Assembly (NCBI GenBank): GCA_946478915.1
Contig: CAMLER010000294.1
Span: 1-6,540 of the forward strand
DNA: 6,540 bases
Direction of reading: 5' to 3'
Source: an uncultured Chryseolinea sp.
Lineage (GTDB): Bacteria; Bacteroidota; Bacteroidia; Cytophagales; Cyclobacteriaceae
Numbering within the stretch: position 1 is the stretch's first letter; the number at the start of each line of letters is the position of its first letter. A model generated the notes under the pieces. The model did not search any database and was not told where the DNA came from. It saw only the letters and a list, made by a program, of their open reading frames with translations. The translations under genes and the position numbers were made by a program. Positions 1-5,758 of the stretch are shown in pieces.

Positions 1-1
1 G

Positions 2-28
2 GATGATGTTGTAATAGAGATTGGGTGA
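2..28 (+). CDS. possible C-terminal tail of an upstream gene (partial)
   Basis: One frame entering from the left edge reads DDVVIEIG and then a TGA stop at 26-28. A T-run follows at 30-35. It could be the last eight residues of a gene outside the window. Eight codons are too few to identify a family or to exclude chance, so this is only a pointer to what may lie to the left. Confidence 0.2.
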   Translation, partial: DDVVIEIG

Positions 29-35
29 GTTTTTT

Positions 36-70
36 GTTAATAGTTATCCGTTAATAGTTATCGGTTAATC
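36..70. repeat. heptamer-like tandem repeat (GTTAATA/GTTATCC type)
   Basis: The stretch reads as five consecutive 7-mers: GTTAATA, GTTATCC, GTTAATA, GTTATCG and GTTAATC. Equivalently it is a 14-bp unit repeated at 36-49 and 50-63 with one mismatch, followed by a partial third copy. A related array lies in inverted orientation at 181-194. The function is unknown. Confidence 0.7.
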
Positions 71-92
71 GTGGGTGCGGGCCCTGGGTGTG

Positions 93-128
93 CGCTCGAA
101 TGCATTATGCAGGAACGTTGATCGAGCG
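93..128. repeat. nested inverted repeat
   Basis: CGCTCGA at 93-99 is the exact reverse complement of TCGAGCG at 122-128. Inside the loop, TGCAT (101-105) and ATGCA (107-111) form a second perfect dyad around one base. There is no T-run after it, so it is not an ordinary intrinsic terminator. It lies between the two heptamer arrays. Confidence 0.5.
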
Positions 129-137
129 GACCGACCC

Positions 138-159
138 GATGGCTATCAGATGGCTATCA
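138..159. repeat. perfect 11-bp tandem duplication
   Basis: GATGGCTATCA occurs at 138-148 and again, directly abutting, at 149-159. The second copy runs into the palindrome at 155-170. This is a short tandem repeat in non-coding sequence. Confidence 0.8.
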
Positions 160-170
160 GGTACCTGATA
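155..170. repeat. perfect 16-bp palindrome
   Basis: TATCAGGTACCTGATA is identical to its own reverse complement, with no spacer. It could be the binding site of a dimeric regulator, a cruciform-forming element or part of a repeat family. Its position, about 130 bp before the stress-protein start, is rather far for a simple operator of that gene. Confidence 0.7.
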
Positions 171-201
171 CCGATCACCAGATTACCGATTACCCTTAAT
201 C
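167..201. repeat. heptamer-like array, inverted relative to 36-70
   Basis: GATTACC is repeated exactly at 181-187 and 188-194. Degenerate copies precede it (GATACC at 167-172, GATCACC at 173-179) and CTTAATC follows at 195-201. Read on the minus strand the unit is GGTAATC, close to the GTTAATC unit at 64-70. GATTACCGAT at 181-190 can pair with ATCGGTTAATC at 60-70 with a single bulged base, so the two arrays can act as arms of a larger inverted repeat. Confidence 0.6.
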
Positions 202-216
202 CGCCTCCCATAAAAC

Positions 217-228
217 TGACTAATGTCA
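217..228. promoter_or_regulatory. possible CRP/FNR-type operator upstream of the stress protein
   Basis: TGACTAATGTCA has perfect 4-bp arms (TGAC/GTCA) and fits the TGA-N6-TCA core shared by CRP/FNR-superfamily sites. It lies about 83 bp before the start at 300. A dyad this short occurs often by chance. The support is that a similar dyad (812-823) precedes the next transcription unit. Confidence 0.25.
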
Positions 229-273
229 TCTTGCGACGTGATGTAAGTCCTCGCCGTCCGTTCGCTATTGATC

Positions 274-281
274 TTACTTTG
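274..281 (+). promoter_or_regulatory. possible Bacteroidota -7 promoter element
   Basis: TTACTTTG matches the Bacteroidota -7 consensus TAnnTTTG except at one position and lies 18 bp before the ATG at 300. No convincing TTTG/TTG -33 element is visible at the expected distance, so the call is tentative. The implied 5' leader would be very short. Confidence 0.3.
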
Positions 282-299
282 TAAACATAAATCACTTTT

Positions 300-743
300 A
301 TGAGACCGATATTATGTGTAGTTGACCTTACCCCATCATCTGAAAAGGTGCTGGAAATTGCCGCCACAGTTGCATCCGCTTGCAGCGCCCGCCTTATTAT
401 TCTCTATTCATATAGACTGATTGACCTTGGACGTGATGCAGACGTTCTCATCTCGAAGGCATCAATAGATGCAAAGGCGAAAGCAAGATTTCTTGAACTT
501 GGAGCTTCAGTGTTAAACAATAAGAAAGTCGTTTACGAATTCCAAACCGAAATAGGCTTTACGGCCGACAGAATCCGGACCTATGTAAATGAGAATGCCG
601 CAGGCATGGTGGTGATTGGAGAAAGACAGGCCAATGATATAGACGAGCATAGATCTCTCACTCTCCGCGAGTTCATCAGTAACATGAAGCTGCCTTTTCT
701 GATCATTCCAGAGGAGTCACCTGTTGAAGTGATACCAACGTAA
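300..743 (+). CDS. universal stress protein (UspA-like) lacking the ATP-binding motif
   Basis: A single-domain, 147-residue cytoplasmic protein of the universal stress protein family, the usual size for one Usp domain. The first strand reads PILCVVDLTPSSEKVLEIA (residues 3-21), matching the family's beta1-Asp-turn-helix start. The strand AGMVVIGER (101-109) matches the segment before the family's nucleotide loop, and LPFLIIPEE (131-139) is the typical last strand. The glycine-rich G-x2-G-x9-G-S/T loop of ATP-binding members is absent; after IGER comes a charged stretch (QANDIDEHRS). It is therefore probably a non-ATP-binding Usp. The ATG at 300 is chosen because the conserved first strand begins two residues after it. 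It appears monocistronic, with its own terminator at 764-788. Family assignment is fairly secure; the specific role is unknown, as for most Usp proteins. Confidence 0.8.
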   Translation: MRPILCVVDLTPSSEKVLEIAATVASACSARLIILYSYRLIDLGRDADVLISKASIDAKAKARFLELGASVLNNKKVVYEFQTEIGFTADRIRTYVNENAAGMVVIGERQANDIDEHRSLTLREFISNMKLPFLIIPEESPVEVIPT

Positions 744-763
744 CAGCTATTGCATGATTTATG

Positions 764-788
764 AAAGGGCTCCACAGGCCCTTTTTTT
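764..788 (+). terminator. intrinsic terminator after the stress protein gene
   Basis: AAAGGGC (764-770) pairs perfectly with GCCCTTT (778-784) around a 7-nt loop, and the T-run continues to 788. It lies 20 bp past the stop and separates the stress-protein gene from the YceI group, which should therefore have its own promoter. Confidence 0.85.
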
Positions 789-811
789 GTGTTAAAGGTC
801 ATAATCATACC

Positions 812-823
812 TGACGTAAATCA
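812..823. promoter_or_regulatory. possible CRP/FNR-type operator upstream of the YceI group
   Basis: TGACGTAAATCA fits the TGA-N6-TCA core of CRP/FNR-type sites. Its centre is about 55 bp upstream of the candidate -7 box at 869-876, a plausible activator position. A second loose dyad, CATGA (827-831) and TCATG (843-847), lies between them. Symmetry outside the three-base cores is poor. Confidence 0.25.
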
Positions 824-868
824 TCCCATGACATAGCGTTAATCATGTTCGGCCGATAGATGCCGCAA

Positions 869-876
869 TACCTTAG
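869..876 (+). promoter_or_regulatory. possible -7 promoter element for the YceI group
   Basis: TACCTTAG has one mismatch to the Bacteroidota consensus TAnnTTTG and ends 23 bp before the ATG at 900. A weak -33 candidate (TTCG, 848-851) lies 17 bp upstream. A promoter is expected in this gap because a terminator closes the preceding gene. Confidence 0.3.
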
Positions 877-899
877 CATCACGAAAAAACACCAAGCTT

Positions 900-1487
900 A
901 TGAAACCAACTCGCCAACTTCTGATCGTAACGGTAGGATTACTGTTCTTTCTCGTTAATAATATTCAGGCACAGTCCTTTAAAGTCAAAAATTATTCAAT
1001 GCATGTTAGTGGTACCTCTACTATGCACGTGTGGCAGTCGTCAGTTGAAAATCTTTCTCTCACCGGAGCTTTTGTCGTCGCTGCCAACGATGTCGCAGAG
1101 GTAAAAGATGTCGTGGTAAAAATTCCCGTTACCAGCATCAAGAGCACCAAAGGAAAAATAATGGACAATAAGACCTACGAGGCATTTAATCATGAAAAGT
1201 TTCCTCAAATCATTTTTGTAATGAAGAGCCAGTCCGTAAATGCCTCGAACTCAACAATAGATTTAAAAGGAACTCTATCGATGGCAGGCAAAACGCTGCC
1301 GATAGATCTCAAAGTTTCGTATAAGCTGGCTTCGAATGGTGACTTAAAGATCATCGGCTCGAAACAAATTACCATGACTGATTTTGGAATGGAGCCGCCA
1401 ACCGCAATGATGGGAGCAATAAAAGTTGGCAACGACATCTCTGTCACTTTTGAAATCACTTTAACTAATAATAACGCAATTCTATAA
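900..1487 (+). CDS. YceI-family periplasmic protein (first copy)
   Basis: A 195-residue secreted protein of the YceI family, lipocalin-like beta-barrels of which characterised members bind isoprenoid-type lipids. A signal peptide covers about residues 1-24 (hydrophobic core LLIVTVGLLFFLV, cleavage likely after IQA). Family hallmarks in order are GTSTMHVW (38-45); VKIPVTSIKS (73-82); the MDNKTYEAFNHEKFPQIIF block (88-106); KGTLSMAGKTLPIDLKVSY (123-141); and the C-terminal DFGMEPPTAMMGAIKVGNDISVTF block (161-184), whose final strands close the barrel. Length is normal for the family. No Shine-Dalgarno is evident; an A-rich stretch (AAAAAAC, 883-889) precedes the start. The barrel gene follows after 22 bp, so co-transcription is likely. 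The ligand is unknown. Confidence 0.9.
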   Translation: MKPTRQLLIVTVGLLFFLVNNIQAQSFKVKNYSMHVSGTSTMHVWQSSVENLSLTGAFVVAANDVAEVKDVVVKIPVTSIKSTKGKIMDNKTYEAFNHEKFPQIIFVMKSQSVNASNSTIDLKGTLSMAGKTLPIDLKVSYKLASNGDLKIIGSKQITMTDFGMEPPTAMMGAIKVGNDISVTFEITLTNNNAIL

Positions 1488-1509
1488 CAACATTTTAAAC
1501 AATACGATT

Positions 1510-2883
1510 ATGACACGCTCTAATACACTCAGCTTCATGACGCTTATCGCGCTCATGTCGTTAAGTTTCGGTGCTCTAGCACAACAAGGCCGAATCCAAT
1601 ACTTTCGGCCATATGATCAACGCGGTATCAATGTATTTGAAACAAGCAAATACGACACAGTAGGTTTTGATGGATTGAAGCTTCGCATCGGCGCAAATTT
1701 CACCCAGCAATATCAAAGTCTTAAACATTCAAACACTGAGAACATCGTTGGTGAAGTCAACAAAAATGCCTTATACGATCTCAGTCCCGGCTTTAACCTG
1801 GCGATGGCAAACTTTAACATTGATGTTCAGTTAGCTGACGGTGTCAGGGTAAGCCTGGTTTCTTATATGTCGACTCGTCACCACAACGAATTCTGGGTGA
1901 AAGGTGGATTCTTTCAAATAGACAAAGTTAGCTTTTTGAACAGTCCTTTGATGGATGAATTGTGGAAGAACCTTACGCTGAAGATTGGACACATGGAAAT
2001 AAATTATGGCGATGCACACTTTCGCAGAACAGATGCAGGTAATGCGCTTTACAATCCCTTCGTTGAAAACAATTTGATGGACGCATTTACAACGGAGATC
2101 GGTGGCGAATTGTACTGGCAGAAATCCGGATTGCTTGCAATGGTTGGTATCACAGACGGTGAAATCCAGGGTAGTGTGACCAAAGGTGATGACCGTTCTC
2201 CTTCTTTCTATGGAAAAGTTGGATTCGACAAAAACTTTACTGAAGATTTCAGGGCAAGACTGACTGGATCCGTTTATACCACGAAGTCTTCTATCAGCAA
2301 TACGCTGTATGGTGGCGACCGCGCCGGATCACGTTACTATTATGTACTTGAACCTGTTAATGCAACGTTGACTGGCAATTCTTTCTCCGGTCGAATTAAC
2401 CCGGGCTTTAAGGATAACGTGACAAGCTTCATGATCAATCCATTTGTGAAATTCAGAAATGTAGAGATCTTCGGTACCTACGAGGTAGCTTCAGGCAACA
2501 GCCAAATTGAAAACGGCGAACTTCAGTCTACTGACCCTGCACAACCCGTTTTGGCAAAACTTGAAAAGAGACAATTCAATCAATATGCAATCGACGGTGT
2601 TTATCGTTTTGCAAATGATAAAATGTATGTAGGAGCAAAATACAACGTGGTGGATGGTGACCTTTCGTTTGGACAGAGCACCACACAGCCAAATCTTAGC
2701 CAGGGAACCCGCGAGGATGTAAAAATACAACGGACCTCCCTTGCTGCCGGATGGTTTATAACAAGAAATATCCTCTTGAAAGGTGAATATGTAACTCAAA
2801 AGTATATGGATTTCCCAGGTACAGATATTCGTGCCAATGGCAAATTCGAAGGCTTTGTGATAGAAGGTGTTATTGGTTTCTAG
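1510..2883 (+). CDS. outer-membrane beta-barrel (porin-like) protein, substrate unknown
   Basis: A 457-residue protein with a signal peptide (about residues 1-24, cleavage after GALA) and no other hydrophobic helix. The mature part is rich in alternating polar/hydrophobic strands with many aromatics, for example LKLRIGANFTQQY (56-68), LTLKIGHMEINYG (155-167), PFVKFRNVEIFGTYEVASG (311-329) and KMYVGAKYNVVDG (371-383). It ends in FVIEGVIGF with a terminal Phe, the usual C-terminal signature for outer-membrane barrel insertion. The segment KIGHMEINYGDAHFRRTD (158-175) recalls porins of the phosphate-selective O/P type, but I cannot assign a family with confidence. It has no TonB-dependent plug and no SusD partner nearby. 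It is flanked 22 bp upstream and 56 bp downstream by YceI genes, suggesting a joint role, perhaps in handling a lipophilic or small solute at the outer membrane (inference). Confidence 0.75.
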   Translation: MTRSNTLSFMTLIALMSLSFGALAQQGRIQYFRPYDQRGINVFETSKYDTVGFDGLKLRIGANFTQQYQSLKHSNTENIVGEVNKNALYDLSPGFNLAMANFNIDVQLADGVRVSLVSYMSTRHHNEFWVKGGFFQIDKVSFLNSPLMDELWKNLTLKIGHMEINYGDAHFRRTDAGNALYNPFVENNLMDAFTTEIGGELYWQKSGLLAMVGITDGEIQGSVTKGDDRSPSFYGKVGFDKNFTEDFRARLTGSVYTTKSSISNTLYGGDRAGSRYYYVLEPVNATLTGNSFSGRINPGFKDNVTSFMINPFVKFRNVEIFGTYEVASGNSQIENGELQSTDPAQPVLAKLEKRQFNQYAIDGVYRFANDKMYVGAKYNVVDGDLSFGQSTTQPNLSQGTREDVKIQRTSLAAGWFITRNILLKGEYVTQKYMDFPGTDIRANGKFEGFVIEGVIGF

Positions 2884-2891
2884 TTGAAAAC

Positions 2892-2920
2892 AGCAGGGTC
2901 CGAAAGGGCCCTGCTTATCT
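2892..2920 (+). terminator. GNRA-capped hairpin between barrel and second YceI gene
   Basis: A 10-bp stem joins 2892-2901 and 2906-2915 (one T-G wobble) and is closed by a GAAA tetraloop at 2902-2905. It begins 9 bp after the barrel stop. The tail TTATCTTACC is only partly T-rich, so it may be a leaky terminator, attenuator or mRNA-stabilising hairpin rather than a full stop. The second YceI gene starts 20 bp further on, and no clear promoter lies between. Confidence 0.7.
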
Positions 2921-2939
2921 TACCTAAGCCCTGACGACA

Positions 2940-3521
2940 ATGAAAAAGCTCATACTCATATCAATGGTTGCTACGCTTCTCTTCGGCTCCAACAAGTCCG
3001 ACAAGGGAACATGGGTCATTGACGCAGGCAGCAGACTTGCCATCCAGGGTTCAACTAACGTTAATAAATTCACTTGCAGGTTTGACTATTACTATGGTAG
3101 CGATACGTTACAATATGTGCGGAACTATCGGACCGGTAAACTGAACTTCTCAAACAACAAAATGATCATTCCAGTCCGCAGTTTTGATTGTGGTGCCAGG
3201 CAAATTTCTAACGACTTCCGCAAAACATTAAAGTCAGAAATATATCCGCAACTCACTATTGCGTTCCGGTCGCTTGAAAATCCGTTCAATCAGAATGATT
3301 GTTTTATCGATGGTGTCGTTGATATAACGCTTGCTGGAGTGACCACCACATACACCGTTCGTTATCTCGTTAATCTGGAAAAAAATTCTATTAAGTTGAA
3401 GGGCACTCGCGCCGTAAATTTTTCAGAATTTGGCTTGGAAGCACCAACCAAATTACAAGGCCTTATCAAGGTAGATGAAGTCTTGAACGTAGAATTTAAT
3501 CTGTTGCTTAAAGAAGTGTAG
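2940..3521 (+). CDS. YceI-family protein (second, divergent copy)
   Basis: A 193-residue protein of the YceI family, clearly different in sequence from the copy at 900-1487. The N-terminus (MKKLILISMVATLLFGS) looks like a short signal sequence but has no obvious AXA cleavage site and no lipobox Cys. Family landmarks are GTWVIDAGSRLAIQGSTNVNKF (23-44); MIIPVRSFDCGARQISNDF (75-93) followed by LKSEIYPQLTIAF (97-109); VDITLAGVTTTYTVRYLV (127-144); and FSEFGLEAPTKLQGLIKVDE (161-180). It has three cysteines, at 46, 84 and 121. It follows the barrel gene by 56 bp across a stem-loop, so it may be read through from the same promoter at a reduced level. It ends convergently, 38 bp from the stop of the metal transporter. 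Role inferred only: a second periplasmic lipid-binding carrier. Confidence 0.85.
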   Translation: MKKLILISMVATLLFGSNKSDKGTWVIDAGSRLAIQGSTNVNKFTCRFDYYYGSDTLQYVRNYRTGKLNFSNNKMIIPVRSFDCGARQISNDFRKTLKSEIYPQLTIAFRSLENPFNQNDCFIDGVVDITLAGVTTTYTVRYLVNLEKNSIKLKGTRAVNFSEFGLEAPTKLQGLIKVDEVLNVEFNLLLKEV

Positions 3522-3534
3522 CTCAATATCAGCC

Positions 3535-3560
3535 AGAATTTGACAGGCCCGCAATTCTTT
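3535..3560. terminator. weak hairpin in the convergent gap
   Basis: AGAATT (3535-3540) and AATTCT (3553-3558) are reverse complements around a 12-nt loop, with T residues after the right arm and A residues after the left arm on the other strand. It sits between two convergent stop codons, where a shared bidirectional terminator is expected. The stem is AT-rich and short. Confidence 0.3.
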
Positions 3561-4573
3561 CAAGAGCTTATAGCATGTTTCTTATCTCTTGAAATATTTT
3601 CCACTGTCCACATAATTTTCTTTTCAAGCGGATGCGCCCTCACCGGACAGTCCGCTTTGTCACATATTGGGCATTGAAACTCCATGCATCCATCAGTATG
3701 AATAAAAAATTCAACTGGTTCTGCGAATGCTTCGCGCATCCCGTCTGTCATTGCATCAATCTCCTTATGGGCCTCGTGCAAATTAAGATACCACGGTACC
3801 GTAAGGTGACAATCAATATGAAGTTTGTTTCCATACTTAATAATTCGAAGGTTGTGAAGGTCTATCCAATTTGGACGCCGGTGGCTGTTCAACGTCGATA
3901 CTATTCTTTCCAGCAGGGCGCTGTCGATCTCATCCATTATTCCTGCTATGGAAGTACGCAAAATTCTATATCCCATATAGATAATAATGAATGCGAATAT
4001 TATGGCGACTGCGCTGTCAATCCAGAATATTTGAGTAAAGTAAATGAGCGCCAGACCGATGACTATCCCCGCCGTTGTATAAGTATCCGTCTGTAAGTGT
4101 TTGCCACTTGCGAGCAAGGCAACGGAATTATTCTTCTTGCCGACTCTCACGCAAACCATGCCCATCAAATAATTTACAATGCCAGTGCCCACAACGAGTG
4201 CAATGCCAAAGTCAAGGCGAAGCAATGGCTCTGGCTGGATGATGTTCTTAATCGCATTGTAAATGATTACAAATCCTGCCACGAATATCATGCTTCCTTC
4301 CAAAGCTGCCGAGATAAACTCGATCTTGCCATGTCCGTACGGGTGATCTTCATCGTGAGGCTTAGCTGAAAGATGCAAACTGTAAAGTCCGACAAAACCG
4401 GCAACAACATTCACAATGCTCTCCAGCGCATCCGTTAGTATAGCAACGGAGTTGGTTATCAGGTAGGCAATAATCTTGACTGCAAGCAACAGCACGGAAA
4501 TAACTGCCACCCACCTCTGAACGCGGATATTTTTTTTGGAAGCCTTTGAGACTGTCGCATCATTCTTCGTCAT
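3560..4573 (-). CDS. cation diffusion facilitator (CDF) family metal transporter
   Basis: A 337-residue inner-membrane transporter of the CDF family, which exports divalent metals (Zn, Co, Fe, Mn, Cd) in exchange for protons. Six membrane segments are visible at about 19-41, 43-67, 85-110, 120-143, 165-182 and 184-205, then a cytoplasmic domain (210-295). The second helix carries TDALESIVN (47-55) and the fifth-helix site is HLQTD (159-163, HxxxD). By alignment the helix-II metal pair is E51 and N55 rather than the H/D...D of classical members; to my recollection this variant recurs in homologues. The loop PHDEDHPYGHGK (72-83) is characteristic of the family. The tail holds cysteines 296, 301, 304 and 309, a likely extra metal site. 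The metal cannot be predicted. It starts 77 bp after the SMP-30-like gene on the same strand, so co-transcription is possible but not shown. Confidence 0.92.
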   Translation of the reverse strand: MTKNDATVSKASKKNIRVQRWVAVISVLLLAVKIIAYLITNSVAILTDALESIVNVVAGFVGLYSLHLSAKPHDEDHPYGHGKIEFISAALEGSMIFVAGFVIIYNAIKNIIQPEPLLRLDFGIALVVGTGIVNYLMGMVCVRVGKKNNSVALLASGKHLQTDTYTTAGIVIGLALIYFTQIFWIDSAVAIIFAFIIIYMGYRILRTSIAGIMDEIDSALLERIVSTLNSHRRPNWIDLHNLRIIKYGNKLHIDCHLTVPWYLNLHEAHKEIDAMTDGMREAFAEPVEFFIHTDGCMEFQCPICDKADCPVRAHPLEKKIMWTVENISRDKKHAISS

Positions 4574-4650
4574 ACCTTCATTCCCACTTATTAGAATGCC
4601 ACAGGTTCTTTAACAATTCTCCGATTAAATGTTTCAGATCGAGGCGGCCT

Positions 4651-5673
4651 TCAGTCGCGAAGTTTTACCCGCACCAGATACATATCGGCAGTGACAAACA
4701 ATGTTTTCTCATCTGCCGTGAAAGCGCAGTTCGATGCCAGCTCGGGGATTTTGATACGGCCAAGAAGTTTCCCGTCCTGGTTGAAAATCCAGATACCTCC
4801 AGGTCCGGAAGCAAACACATTTCCATTCTTGTCGATCTTCAACCCGTCGGGCAAACCCTTTTCGGTTTTTGCCGCTTCGGTTGCATCATAAAAGATTGCA
4901 GCGTTACTGGCCGACCCGTCGTCAGAGATATCGAACGAATACCAGATCGGTTTTGCCGGATCGGAATTTGCCACTAACAATCTCTTTTCGCCTGGGAACA
5001 AGGCAATACCATTGGGCCGTGTAATGCTGTCCGTAATCAATTTTGGTACTCCATCAGTTACTTTGTACACACCGTGAAATGGGATCTCGCGCGTTTTATC
5101 GTTTTCTTTTTCCGGAAGACCGTAAGGAGGATCCGTGAGAAATAATTCGCCCTTGCTGTTAAAGACAGCATCGTTCGGACTGTTAAACTTTTTACCTTCG
5201 AAATTATCGGCAACTGAAACAAACTTCGCAGCGGGCGCGGCAAGGGGTGCATCCATTAAAGCGACGCGTCTGTCTCCATGCTGACATAAGACTAACTTCC
5301 CTTCCGGATTTAAGGTTAAGCCGTTTGATCCCGGCTCATTTCCATAAGGCAGTGATCCCGTCCTACCCGAGGGTGTGAGATAAGTTTCCTTGCCATTTTC
5401 CTCAGTCCATTTATAAACGATGTTGGTGGGAACGTCCGAAAAGAGCAACATGTTTTGTTCTTCAATCCACAGGGGACCTTCACTCCACTCAAAGCCCTCG
5501 GCAACTATTTCTATGGACGCGTCTTTCTTAACAAGGGCGTCAAAGGATGGATCCAGCCGATCGATTGATCCAAAAGTTCTGGCTGTGTTTTCAGTCTCGT
5601 TTGTTGTGGTTGTTTCTTTTTGGCTGCATGACAAAAATGTCATGGCTGCAATAAAGCAGATAAGGTGTTTCAT
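4651..5673 (-). CDS. SMP-30/gluconolactonase-family lipoprotein
   Basis: A 340-residue six-bladed beta-propeller of the SMP-30/gluconolactonase/LRE family, which hydrolyses sugar lactones or related esters using one divalent metal. The N-terminus MKHLICFIAAMTFLSC is a lipoprotein signal with Cys16 as the lipidated residue, so the mature protein should be membrane-anchored outside the cytoplasm. Conserved residues are visible: EGPLW (Glu65), SPNDAVF (Asn167/Asp168), RPNGIA (Asn221) and LPDGLKID (Asp276); these match the metal- and substrate-binding Glu, Asn, Asn and Asp of characterised members, so the enzyme is probably active. GNEPGSNGL and TDPPYG are further family blocks. An in-frame ATG at 5754 would add 27 polar residues ahead of the signal sequence; the start at 5673 is preferred for that reason. 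It lies 85 bp after the lipoprotein gene upstream. The natural substrate is unknown. Confidence 0.88.
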   Translation of the reverse strand: MKHLICFIAAMTFLSCSQKETTTTNETENTARTFGSIDRLDPSFDALVKKDASIEIVAEGFEWSEGPLWIEEQNMLLFSDVPTNIVYKWTEENGKETYLTPSGRTGSLPYGNEPGSNGLTLNPEGKLVLCQHGDRRVALMDAPLAAPAAKFVSVADNFEGKKFNSPNDAVFNSKGELFLTDPPYGLPEKENDKTREIPFHGVYKVTDGVPKLITDSITRPNGIALFPGEKRLLVANSDPAKPIWYSFDISDDGSASNAAIFYDATEAAKTEKGLPDGLKIDKNGNVFASGPGGIWIFNQDGKLLGRIKIPELASNCAFTADEKTLFVTADMYLVRVKLRD

Positions 5674-5758
5674 AGCGCGGTTTTTATTCGTTGAAATTTG
5701 GTTCGTCACGTACTTCACCTTGGTATTAGCCTGCGTCACCGCATCATTACCCATTATA

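Noticed and set aside
36..201. CRISPR array or replication origin
   Set aside because: The repeat units are 7-14 bp with no regular unique spacers, no cas genes or dnaA-type genes are near, and no DnaA-box cluster was recognised.
75..284. Open frame of 69 codons in the left spacer
   Set aside because: It runs through tandem repeats and palindromes, has no recognisable domain, and its composition follows the repeats; it is most likely chance.
3632..4369. Two plus-strand open frames opposite the metal transporter gene
   Set aside because: They are antisense to a gene with clear CDF motifs along its length, and their translations show no domain features.
4574..4650. Promoter or terminator between the SMP-30-like and CDF genes
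   Set aside because: No stem with a T-run and no TAnnTTTG-type box was found in these 77 bp on the minus strand.
4546..4977. Plus-strand open frame across the gap and end of the SMP-30-like gene
   Set aside because: It overlaps two well-supported minus-strand genes and encodes no recognisable protein.
5674..5754. N-terminal extension of the SMP-30-like protein to an ATG at 5754
   Set aside because: It would bury a clear lipoprotein signal sequence 27 residues inside the protein; the internal ATG at 5673 gives a normal signal peptide.
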